Below are positions 54,860 to 62,980 of a DNA stretch of 64,000 bases, one piece after another; within the stretch, counting starts at the first letter, position 1; each line of letters begins with the position of its first letter. The notes beneath the pieces are model-generated. The model did no database searches. It worked only from the letters and a program-made list of their open reading frames with translations, and was not told the origin of the DNA. The translations under genes and the position numbers were made by a program. The stretch lies in contig NZ_KQ040793.1 of NCBI RefSeq assembly GCF_000971965.1, forward strand, positions 229,634-293,633, written 5' to 3'. Source of the DNA: Paenibacillus wulumuqiensis (GTDB lineage: Bacteria > Bacillota > Bacilli > Paenibacillales > Paenibacillaceae).

Positions 54860-54924
54860 CATTCCATGCTGCATTGATTAGAATAATGACATATTCAACC
54901 AGTTCTCATGAAAAGAGGGGTAGC

Positions 54925-55839
54925 ATGGAGACCGTGCTTCGCAATTTGTTTCAGTCACTGGCCAAGAATCCTTCCGCCAATAAAATGGCTAAAAAGTATG
55001 GTTTGCGCTTTGGCGCGAGACGTTTTGTCGCCGGGGTCACGATTGAGGAAGCGGTGCAGGCGGTGCGCAAACTCAATCAGGATGGCCGGCTGGCAACACT
55101 GGATCATCTCGGCGAATTTATCTCTACCCGCGAAGAAGCGATGGAGTCGACCGAGATGTGTCTGCAGACGCTGGATGCCATCTCTCGCAGCGGGGTGCAG
55201 TCCAATCTGTCTCTCAAAATGACTTCACTCGGACTTGATATCGATCGCCAGCTCTGTATCGACAATATGACGACCATTCTGGAGCGCGCCCACAGCTACG
55301 GCAACTTTGTCCGCATCGATATGGAGGATTATGCCCACTGTCAGATGTCGATTGATATCTACCGTGAACTGCGTAAGCAGTTTGATAATGTAGGCATTGT
55401 GCTCCAGGCGTATCTGTACCGCACGAGCCAGGATATCGAGGATTTGAATGAATACCGTGCCAACCTGCGGGTGGTCAAAGGCGCGTACAAGGAACCTTCA
55501 TCCGTCGCATTTCCAGCCAAGGAAGATGTCGACAGCAATTACCGCAAAATTATCAGCCAGCATCTGGCCAACGGCAACTATACCGCCATCGCTACCCATG
55601 ATGAGGCAATCGTCCGTTATGTACGCGAAGAAGTGGTCCGTCAGGATATTCCGCTCAGTCAGTTCGAGTTCCAGATGCTGTACGGCATCTGCGAGGATCT
55701 GCAGAAGCGGCTCGTACAGGACGGCTACAAAGTCCGGGTATATGTGCCTTATGGACGGGACTGGTTTGGCTACAATATGCGCCGCCTGGCCGAGCGCCCG
55801 GCCAATGTATGGTTTGTGCTCAAAAATCTGTTCCGCTAA
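54925..55839 (+). CDS. putB: proline dehydrogenase
   Basis: The 304-residue FAD enzyme is a monofunctional PRODH of the Bacillus PutB/FadM type: NLSLKMTSLGLDID, FVRIDMEDYAHCQMSIDIYR, LQAYLYRTSQDIEDL, VVKGAYKEP, and the C-terminal VRVYVPYGRDWFGYNMRRLAERPAN substrate motif with its two Arg residues. It oxidises proline to pyrroline-5-carboxylate and passes electrons to quinone at the membrane. The ATG follows GAGGGG; an upstream in-frame ATG has no ribosome site. Confidence 0.95.
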   Translation: METVLRNLFQSLAKNPSANKMAKKYGLRFGARRFVAGVTIEEAVQAVRKLNQDGRLATLDHLGEFISTREEAMESTEMCLQTLDAISRSGVQSNLSLKMTSLGLDIDRQLCIDNMTTILERAHSYGNFVRIDMEDYAHCQMSIDIYRELRKQFDNVGIVLQAYLYRTSQDIEDLNEYRANLRVVKGAYKEPSSVAFPAKEDVDSNYRKIISQHLANGNYTAIATHDEAIVRYVREEVVRQDIPLSQFEFQMLYGICEDLQKRLVQDGYKVRVYVPYGRDWFGYNMRRLAERPANVWFVLKNLFR

Positions 55840-55846
55840 CGCCAAA

Positions 55847-55887
55847 CAGGCTTGCCTGTGAGCGATAACGCCCTTCAGACAAGCCTG
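55847..55887. other. hairpin after proline dehydrogenase
   Basis: CAGGCTTGCCTG and CAGACAAGCCTG form a 12-base stem with one mismatch, without a clear T tract. It may be a weak terminator between convergent genes. Confidence 0.4.
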
Positions 55888-55948
55888 ATGTTTGCCATGT
55901 TCACAGCTGACTGCGCATGCGCAGCCCATTGCGGTTGATGGCAGCCTT

Positions 55949-57703
55949 TTACAGCTGGTGCTTGGTCATTTTGTTGTACAACGTGCCTCTGGAGATGCCC
56001 AGCATCCGGGCGGCGATACTTTTGTTGCCTGCGGCTTTGCGCATTGCTTCTTCAATGCGCTGCTTTTCCTCTTCCTCGGTGACACGGGCTTTGAGACCCG
56101 GAGAAGCAGCAGGTTCGGCAGCAGTGGCAGCAATCATAGTATCTTCCTTTTCCCGACTGAATATCGGCGGCTGATCGCCCTGCAAATGCTCCGGCAGATG
56201 CTCCAGCAGCAGGGAATCGCCTTCACTCAGAATGACGCAGCGCTCGATGACCGCTCGCAGCTCGGCAATATTGCCCGGCCAGTCATAACGGGCAAAGGCC
56301 AGCATCACTTCCGGTGCTACACGCGGCACGGGCTTCTGGTAATGCACCGCAAATTCGCGCAGATACATATGCACCAGGATCGACAGATCTTCTCTTCGCT
56401 CACGCAGCGGAGGAACCGTAATCGTCACGACACCCAACGCGTAATAGAGCTCGGAGCTGAACTGCTGATCCGCCACCCGCTGATCCAGTGCGGTCCGCGT
56501 GGCAGCGATTATGCGCGCATGCAGCGGGATATCCTCCTGCCCTCCATACCGGCGGAACGAACGCATCTTGATCGCGCGGTACAGCTTGTTCTGCATATCC
56601 GGCGGCAGCTTGTCAATCTCGTTGAGGAACAGGGTGCCGTCTCCGACCTGCTCCAGCTTGCCGGCTTCCTGAATATCCTGACCGGAATACGTACCGCCGA
56701 TAAATCCGAACAATTCACTATCCAGCATACCGGGTGGCACCGCGCCACAGTTGAGGGACAGAAATGGCGACTCCGCATGAGCGCCAGCCAGATGAATCGC
56801 CCGGGCGAGCTGCTCCTTACCGGAACCCGCTTCGCCGTACAACAGTGCCGGCGTGTTCAGCTCGGCGATCTTTTTGCCGATACGGACGACTTTGCTGATG
56901 CTGTGACTCTGTCCATCCATGAGAGTGAATGGATCACTGCGGCGGGGCATCGTATCGAGGATGCTGGCCTGGGCATGGGACAGCTCCTTGTTCAATTTGA
57001 CCAGATGGGTAATATCCTGCTCCGAAGCCAGCCCGCCTACGACACGGCCTGCCGGATCAAGCACCGGAGAAGCATTGATCAGCACATGGGTGCCTTCGGA
57101 GGATTTGTGGTACATGTTGCGGACTTTGCGTCCTTCATCCAGCACGCGCAGCAGCATGATCGATTCCGGATCAAAATGCTCGCCGATCGTCTGCCCCATA
57201 ATGCGCTCATGCGGAATGCCGTATATCTGTGCGGCTGTCTCATTCCAGCAAATAACGGTCCCATCCTGATCGACGGCTGTTACCGCATCGGTCACGGTAT
57301 CGAGCAGTCCGTTCAGATACATCTCGGCTTTGCTTTTCTGGCGGTGCAGCTGTCTCAGCAGCTCGCCTGGACTGAGAAACCCTGCAGGAGTTCCATCCGG
57401 CTGAACAAACACAACCGGGCGGCTGAGCGACGATGGCAATTGATCCACCCATGTTCCGGCTGGATCAACAGCTTCCTTTTTGACGACAGGTGAAGGGGCA
57501 TAACGATTCAGAGACTGCTCAATCTCGTCCGCTGCCTGCTGCCAGAACGGCAGATCTTCATCGGTAAACAGATAAGCCTGCTGTTGATGCGATATATACA
57601 CTGCCTGACCCTGATGCAGCAATTGTGCGATCTTTTGGGCATCTTCCCGAGCCAGCAGTTTAGTTATATTTTCGTTTATTTGTAATTGTTCATTATTGAA
57701 CAT
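55949..57703 (-). CDS. PAS/AAA+/Fis-type regulator of proline catabolism, degenerate sigma-54 activator
   Basis: The 584-residue protein has an N-terminal region, a PAS domain (about 125-240), an AAA+ sigma-54-interaction-type domain (about 265-500) and a Fis-type helix-turn-helix at the end (AAGNKSIAARMLGISRGTLYN). Key AAA+ residues are altered. GAFTGA is GTYSGQ, Walker B reads TLFLNEI instead of LFLDEI, and the two arginine-finger positions in FSSELYYAL are Ser and Ala. It may therefore work without sigma-54, like TyrR. It lies between the two proline-catabolic genes, and an operator overlaps its start codon. Confidence 0.82.
   Translation of the reverse strand: MFNNEQLQINENITKLLAREDAQKIAQLLHQGQAVYISHQQQAYLFTDEDLPFWQQAADEIEQSLNRYAPSPVVKKEAVDPAGTWVDQLPSSLSRPVVFVQPDGTPAGFLSPGELLRQLHRQKSKAEMYLNGLLDTVTDAVTAVDQDGTVICWNETAAQIYGIPHERIMGQTIGEHFDPESIMLLRVLDEGRKVRNMYHKSSEGTHVLINASPVLDPAGRVVGGLASEQDITHLVKLNKELSHAQASILDTMPRRSDPFTLMDGQSHSISKVVRIGKKIAELNTPALLYGEAGSGKEQLARAIHLAGAHAESPFLSLNCGAVPPGMLDSELFGFIGGTYSGQDIQEAGKLEQVGDGTLFLNEIDKLPPDMQNKLYRAIKMRSFRRYGGQEDIPLHARIIAATRTALDQRVADQQFSSELYYALGVVTITVPPLRERREDLSILVHMYLREFAVHYQKPVPRVAPEVMLAFARYDWPGNIAELRAVIERCVILSEGDSLLLEHLPEHLQGDQPPIFSREKEDTMIAATAAEPAASPGLKARVTEEEEKQRIEEAMRKAAGNKSIAARMLGISRGTLYNKMTKHQL
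57687..57702. promoter_or_regulatory. operator B over the regulator start codon
   Basis: TGTTCATTATTGAACA, identical to operator A. It covers codons 1-6 of the AAA+ regulator gene, suggesting autorepression. Confidence 0.6.
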
Positions 57704-57972
57704 AATAATCTCTCACTCCATGTAATTTAGTAACAATTTAACATGTCCGCCCCTCTACTGACAACCGTCTTACCGATTTCCTATTCCCTGCCAGTAAATT
57801 AACAAGCAAATTGATTCACTCCAAAATGAATTTTAAACAAGAGGCATTCCAGACAGCAGATCGATGTAATCTCTGCAGTACTCGCATAGTAGATAACCAG
57901 GGATAAACAGTATTTATTGGATTTAATAGAATTATTAAATTCATAATCATTGACTTATTCTCATAGTCGATT

Positions 57973-57988
57973 TGTTCATTATTAAACA
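57973..57988. promoter_or_regulatory. operator C upstream of rocA-like gene
   Basis: TGTTCATTATTAAACA differs from operators A and B at one base. It lies about 65-70 bases before the expected start of transcription (TATAAT at 58038-58043, with TTGTAC at 58013-58018). Confidence 0.6.
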
Positions 57989-58111
57989 TTTAAATAAATA
58001 ATTTTGTTCAAATTGTACACAAAATTATTTAAAAGTGTATAATTCAAATAAATGTATAACTTTACCATTCATGCTTCCATTTCTGTTTCCATTATGAGAG
58101 GAGATCTATTA

Positions 58112-59680
58112 ATGAGTAAAATGACGAATATCCGCCCTTTTGCCAATGAGCCTTTTGTTGATTTCAACCAGCCGGACAACCGCGAAGCGATGGAGAAAGC
58201 GATTGCCCGTGTCAGAGCCGAACTCGGTCAGACCCTTCCGCTGCATATTGGAGATCAGAAGATTGTAACTGAAGACAAAATTTGTTCCATCAACCCTGCC
58301 AATACGGATGAAGTTATCGGCTACATGAGCAAAGCCAACCAGGAACTGGCCGAACAGGCGATGCAAGTCGCCCTGCAGACCTTTGAGACATGGAAAAAGG
58401 TTCCCGCCCGTATCCGCGCCGATTATCTGTTCAAAGCCGCTGCTCTGATGCGGGAACGCAAGCATGAATTCTCAGCCCTGATGGTGCTGGAAGCCGGTAA
58501 AAATTATGCCGAGGCAGATGCTGATACAGCGGAAGCGATCGACTTTATGGAATTCTACGCCCGTGAGATGCTGCGTCTCGATCAGATCAATGAGACCCAG
58601 CCTCTGACACCGATTCCCGGTGAAGACAACCGTCTCACCTATATTCCGCTCGGCGTCGGCATCGTGATCCCGCCGTGGAACTTTCCACTTGCGATCTGTG
58701 TCGGTATGACCACAGCTGCAGTCGTATCCGGTAATACGGTATTACTCAAGCCGGCCTCCACCACACCGGTAATCGCGCACAAGTTTGTCGCTCTTATGGA
58801 AGAGATCGGACTGCCAGCAGGTGTGATCAACTTTGTGCCGGGCAGTGGGTCCGAGATTGGCGATTATCTGACCAGCCATCCAAAGACCCGTTTTATCAGC
58901 TTTACCGGTTCCAAGGAAGTCGGACTGCGCATCAGCCGCCTCGCTGCCGATACAGCGGAAGGCCAGATCTGGATGAAGCGTCTGGTCGCTGAAATGGGCG
59001 GCAAGGACGGCATCGTAGTCGATGAGACGGCAGATGTGGACGCGGCTGCCCAGGCGATCGTCGCTTCGGCCTTTGGCTTCCAGGGCCAGAAATGTTCGGC
59101 CGGCTCCCGTGCCGTGATCGTGGAATCCATCTATCCGCAGATCGTAGAAAAAGTGACCGAGCTGACCGGACGCCTGTCCATTGGTCTGCCGGAGCAGAAC
59201 TATCCATCCGGACCCGTCATCGACCAGGGTTCCTATGACAAGATTCTGGATTATATCGAAATCGGCAAAACCGAAGGTCGTCTGGTCGCAGGCGGCAGTA
59301 AGGCCGAAGGCAACGGCTACTATATCCAGCCGACCGTGTTCGCGGATGTCGACCGCAAAGCGCGCATTATGCAGGAAGAGATCTTCGGTCCGGTTCTCGC
59401 TCTCTGTCCGGCCAAAGATTACAAGGAAGCGATCGAGATCTACAATGATACGGAATTCGGACTGACCGGGGCGTTCTTCTCCACCAATGAAGAGCGAATC
59501 AGCGAAGCGCTGGAGACGATGCACTGCGGCAATCTATATGTGAATCGCAAATGTACCGGGGCGCTTGTGGGGGCACAGCCGTTTGGCGGATTTAACATGT
59601 CGGGGACGGATTCCAAGGCTGGGGGACATGATTATCTGCTGCTGTTCACTCAGGCGAAATTGACTTCGCGCAAGCTGTAA
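58112..59680 (+). CDS. rocA: L-glutamate gamma-semialdehyde (1-pyrroline-5-carboxylate) dehydrogenase
   Basis: The 522-residue aldehyde dehydrogenase of the RocA/PruA group has the NAD-binding GSKEVGLRI region, the general-base Glu in [14 protein letters not shown] and the catalytic Cys in [13 protein letters not shown] (near 330). It converts P5C/glutamate semialdehyde to glutamate, the second step of proline use. The ATG at MSKMTN follows GAGAGGAG. It is transcribed alone and shares its upstream operator type with putB. Confidence 0.95.
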   Translation: MSKMTNIRPFANEPFVDFNQPDNREAMEKAIARVRAELGQTLPLHIGDQKIVTEDKICSINPANTDEVIGYMSKANQELAEQAMQVALQTFETWKKVPARIRADYLFKAAALMRERKHEFSALMVLEAGKNYAEADADTAEAIDFMEFYAREMLRLDQINETQPLTPIPGEDNRLTYIPLGVGIVIPPWNFPLAICVGMTTAAVVSGNTVLLKPASTTPVIAHKFVALMEEIGLPAGVINFVPGSGSEIGDYLTSHPKTRFISFTGSKEVGLRISRLAADTAEGQIWMKRLVAEMGGKDGIVVDETADVDAAAQAIVASAFGFQGQKCSAGSRAVIVESIYPQIVEKVTELTGRLSIGLPEQNYPSGPVIDQGSYDKILDYIEIGKTEGRLVAGGSKAEGNGYYIQPTVFADVDRKARIMQEEIFGPVLALCPAKDYKEAIEIYNDTEFGLTGAFFSTNEERISEALETMHCGNLYVNRKCTGALVGAQPFGGFNMSGTDSKAGGHDYLLLFTQAKLTSRKL

Positions 59681-59916
59681 GGGTTGAGCTGTGTTGGAGT
59701 TACAGTGGACTGAAGTTGTACGTATTGTAAGCGTTATAGTGCTGGAGAGATGTTATTGAGAATATGCTTCTGGTGGAAGCCTCTGTATGAATGGATACGG
59801 GGGCTTTTCGCTGCATATTAAATCGTGTATGTGTATAATGCTGCTTCGTTTGTAAGAACGCTTTGGAGAGCGTAGTATAGCAGAGTCTGAGTCTGGAGTC
59901 CGGCTGGCATCAACCA

Positions 59917-60030
59917 CTCCAGAAAGGAATAAGAGCACGTCCTCCGGTTAAGCGTGGAGATCTTTTATTATTAGGAGGAAATGAAGATCTCCACGCTTAA
60001 AGGTCGTCCTTTGCTCTTATTTCCTTTCTT
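59917..60030. repeat. long-hairpin element R3
   Basis: A 114-base element. The outer arms AGAAAGGAATAAGAGCA and TGCTCTTATTTCCTTTCT pair with one bulge, and the inner stem TTAAGCGTGGAGATCTT is perfect. It equals R1 without its 75-base internal module, and shares CACGTCCTCCGGTTAAGC with it. Confidence 0.75.
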
Positions 60031-60409
60031 GCGTTCTGTGCTTGGGCATCTTTGTAGTCTGCTCGCGTACTCTACTCGCTTTATATGCGTGCCTTCGTGC
60101 CAAATGGTCGTTTATTCAGTCCTTAATTCAAGTACTCTTGCCATGAAATGCAGTTTTCTTTGTGTACTTCAATGTACCCTATCCTAGTAATGCGATTGCT
60201 CATGCTTCCAACTGGAATAACTTTTTTATAAATACAAATCTTGCAGCGTTTGTTTTCAATATGCTGCCGGTAAATAGTTTTGCTTGGATAAAGATAATTA
60301 AAATCAATCGTAATAATTAGCAACAATCCTATTTAACCAGTGATATAACTCAATCTTATGTTATAATAATTAACTCATAATCAGTAAATAATTCTCCTCT
60401 CTTATTATA
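60031..60409. other. AT-rich interval after R3
   Basis: No supported gene. A minus-strand frame at 60123-60326 looks weakly protein-like but lacks a ribosome site. Confidence 0.3.
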
Positions 60410-60426
60410 CGTCAATTATATTGACA
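60410..60426 (+). promoter_or_regulatory. GlnR/TnrA-like box at nasB
   Basis: CGTCAATTATATTGACA fits TGTNA-N7-TNACA except for the first base. Its last six bases are the -35 hexamer, as at narK. Confidence 0.65.
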
Positions 60427-60449
60427 TACATTTCAGAATCCTTTACTGT
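60421..60449 (+). promoter_or_regulatory. nasBC promoter
   Basis: TTGACA followed after 17 bases by TACTGT, a weak -10. Transcription would start just before the first leader hairpin. Confidence 0.55.
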
Positions 60450-60462
60450 TACTTTATAACTT

Positions 60463-60541
60463 TCACACAAAGACGTGTGATCTGAATTGGTGGCAATGAT
60501 GCCCTTTTCCTGTTGATAAGTCAGCAGAAAAGGGCTTTTTC
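60463..60541 (+). promoter_or_regulatory. ANTAR-type antitermination leader of nasBC
   Basis: P1 is TCACAC-AAAGAC-GTGTGA (60463-60480). P2 is GGC-AATGAT-GCC (60492-60503), extendable past a bulged T. Both six-base loops have A at position 1 and G at position 4. The GCC of P2 is the start of the terminator arm GCCCTTTTC, which pairs with GAAAAGGGC and is followed by TTTTT. Formation of P2 would block the terminator. The layout mirrors the narK leader. Confidence 0.75.
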
Positions 60542-60811
60542 TGTTTAGTTATGGAAAAATGATTTTGCTTTGTGATCCTCTTTTACTTCTTATGCCTGTT
60601 GGATCGACTGTGCTGTATTAAACGTTACTGCTTTATATAGTGTCAGGTAAAGTGACGCTCCGTAAAAATACTTCATAATAAAAAACTATTGCTCTGTAAA
60701 GAAATTACATGCGCGTAAAAATGATTTGATGTGAATTTCGATGTATCGGATATTGGGTGGATTCATTTAAAACAGAGACAGATATCAGGATGGATAAAAG
60801 GAGGAAATCGT

Positions 60812-62980
60812 ATGCCCTCACGGTTGGTTGTTATTGGGAATGGGATGGCGGGGATGCGTTGTGTAGAGGAGATGGTGAAGCGGCGGGCAGGACATTTTCA
60901 GATTACGGTATTTGGAGATGAGCCGCGGCCGAATTATAACCGGATTCTGTTATCCAAAGTACTGCAGGGAGAGAGCCGGTTTGAGGATATTGTACTGCAT
61001 TCGCTGGACTGGTATGAGGAGAATGGAATTCGGCTGCATACCGGGGAGCAGGTGGTACGGATTGATCCGGATCGGCGTACGGTCTACACGGCTTCCGGGA
61101 TGCAGGCACAATATGATGTGTTGATTCTGGCAACCGGGTCGGTGCCTTACCTCCCTCCGCTGCCCGGTTCGGAAAAGAAGGGGGTGATTTCCTTTCGCAG
61201 CATCGAGGATTGTCAGCGGATGACCGAGTATGCCAGCCAGTACAGCCGGGCAGCGGTCATCGGCGGCGGACTGCTCGGGCTGGAAGCGGCGCGTGGACTG
61301 CTGCATCTCGGTATGGAAGCACATGTGGTGCACAATGCCTCCTATCTGATGAACCGCCAGCTGGATGCACTGTCGGCAGGCATGCTGCAAAAGGAACTGG
61401 AGCAGCAGGGCATGATCTTCCATCTGAACCGCAATACACTCAAAATTACAGGGACCGTCCGTGCGCAGGGACTGCGTTTTGATAATGGAGAACGATTGGC
61501 TGCCGATCTGATCGTGATGGCGGTCGGGATTCGCCCCAATATCCGGCTGGCGGAACAAGCGGGGATTCGCACCGGCCGCGCCATTCAGGTGGATGACCAT
61601 ATGCAGACCAGCCTGCCGGGGATCTATGCGGTCGGTGAATGTGCGGAACATCGCGGCATCTCCTACGGTCTGGTCGCCCCTCTGTACGAACAGGCTCAGG
61701 TGCTGGCTGCACATCTGTGTGAACAACCGACAACCGGTTACCGTGGCTCCATTCCCTATTCCCAGCTAAAAATCTCCGGAGTGCATGTCTTCTCGGTCGG
61801 CGATGTTCAAGCTGCGGAAGCGGAAAATATCGTACAGCAGTACGATGGCGTGCAAAAAACGTACCGGAGAATCCTGGCTACTCAAGGAAAAATCAGCGGC
61901 GCCGTGCTGTACGGCGAGACAGCCGAAGGAACAGCTCTCGTCGAGATGGTACGCCGCGGGCAGCCGGCTGAGCAGTGGCTGGCAGACAGCAGCGCCCATT
62001 CGCAGACCAATGATAATCCGGCAGATGCCGCAGCGATCGCCCTCTCCCCGGAGTCGGTCGTATGTGCCTGCAATGCGGTCACCAAATGCACCATTCTGGA
62101 CACCATGACCGCGCTGCATTTGGAGACGGCAGATCAGGTCAGGGAACATACCCGTGCCTCCGGTTCCTGCGGCGGCTGTCGTCCTACTGTAGAAGCGCTC
62201 GTTCGCTGTCATGCCGCGGGGATGACAGCATCGGCGGCTCCCTCTACTGCTTCACATGTACCTGCAGCGGCAGAGATGCCTTCCATCTGCGGCTGCACGT
62301 CCCTCACTCATGACCTGCTGCGTGATCTAATTCGTGAGCATCGCTGGCAGACAGCTGCCGAAGTGATGCAGCAGCTGGATTGGGTCAATTCGGATGGCTG
62401 TCCATTGTGCCAGCCGGCGCTTCAGTATTATCTAAATACTCATGATCCGTTGCAGACTGCCGGGTCGATCTTTTTGCCAGCATCCTATGCTGCACTGCTG
62501 ATTCATGCCGATCCTCTACTGCTGGAACAGCAGCCGGATGCCGGTTATCTGCTGGAGCAGCTGTACAGAAGATGGCAGAAGATGATCCCGGCCGTTCCTT
62601 TGCATATCGCTGCTTCGGTTGATGCGAACAGCCCGGCCGGTCTGCTGCTGCACGATCTGGTGGTATGCGGCTCTCCGGCAGGCTGGGAGATCCATGCTGG
62701 CGGCAGCTCCACCGGCTCTTTGCGCAGGGCACAGCTCATCGCCCAGACCGATTCCCTGCAGGATGCGATCCAGCTATTATCGCTCTGCATCAGCCAATAC
62801 CATGAACAGGCCTATTACGGCGAACCGGTCTGGCAGTGGCTGGAGCGCACAAGCCTGCTGACCATCCGTGAACAGGTGCTGAGCCGCTATTACGAGCAGA
62901 CCGGTGAACCGGTACAGGAAGGGGAAACCAGACATGAACATGATGCAGACACAGTGTCCATTTTGCAGCGTACAGTGTAA
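60812..62980 (+). CDS. nasB: assimilatory nitrate reductase, electron-transfer subunit
   Basis: The 722-residue flavoprotein follows B. subtilis NasB. It has an N-terminal FAD fold (VVIGNGMAGMRC), an NAD(P)H fold (AAVIGGGLLGLEAARG near 150), a BFD-like [2Fe-2S] domain (CACNAVTKC ... SGSCGGC near 420-465), a second Cys-pair region (SICGCTS ... DGCPLC), and a C-terminal part resembling the nitrite-reductase ferredoxin-like domain. It passes electrons from NAD(P)H to NasC. The ATG follows AAAAGGAGG. It overlaps nasC by 47 bases. Confidence 0.92.
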   Translation: MPSRLVVIGNGMAGMRCVEEMVKRRAGHFQITVFGDEPRPNYNRILLSKVLQGESRFEDIVLHSLDWYEENGIRLHTGEQVVRIDPDRRTVYTASGMQAQYDVLILATGSVPYLPPLPGSEKKGVISFRSIEDCQRMTEYASQYSRAAVIGGGLLGLEAARGLLHLGMEAHVVHNASYLMNRQLDALSAGMLQKELEQQGMIFHLNRNTLKITGTVRAQGLRFDNGERLAADLIVMAVGIRPNIRLAEQAGIRTGRAIQVDDHMQTSLPGIYAVGECAEHRGISYGLVAPLYEQAQVLAAHLCEQPTTGYRGSIPYSQLKISGVHVFSVGDVQAAEAENIVQQYDGVQKTYRRILATQGKISGAVLYGETAEGTALVEMVRRGQPAEQWLADSSAHSQTNDNPADAAAIALSPESVVCACNAVTKCTILDTMTALHLETADQVREHTRASGSCGGCRPTVEALVRCHAAGMTASAAPSTASHVPAAAEMPSICGCTSLTHDLLRDLIREHRWQTAAEVMQQLDWVNSDGCPLCQPALQYYLNTHDPLQTAGSIFLPASYAALLIHADPLLLEQQPDAGYLLEQLYRRWQKMIPAVPLHIAASVDANSPAGLLLHDLVVCGSPAGWEIHAGGSSTGSLRRAQLIAQTDSLQDAIQLLSLCISQYHEQAYYGEPVWQWLERTSLLTIREQVLSRYYEQTGEPVQEGETRHEHDADTVSILQRTV

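Noticed and set aside
55892-57493. A 533-codon open frame antisense to the AAA+ regulator
   Set aside because: It has no domain or ribosome site and overlaps a clear multi-domain protein on the other strand.
59725-59738. cre-like sequence TGTAAGCGTTATAG
   Set aside because: It matches 12 of 14 positions but lies downstream of rocA with no promoter nearby.
60123-60326. A 67-codon minus-strand frame with CKIC and a plausible C-terminus
   Set aside because: No ribosome site, AT-rich start region and no recognisable domain. It could be a remnant but is not supported as a gene.
60463-60541. Independent small RNA ending at the terminator at 60501-60541
   Set aside because: The two A1/G4 hexaloop hairpins and overlap with the terminator, mirrored at narK, explain the structure better as an attenuation leader of nasBC, though a stable terminated RNA may accumulate.
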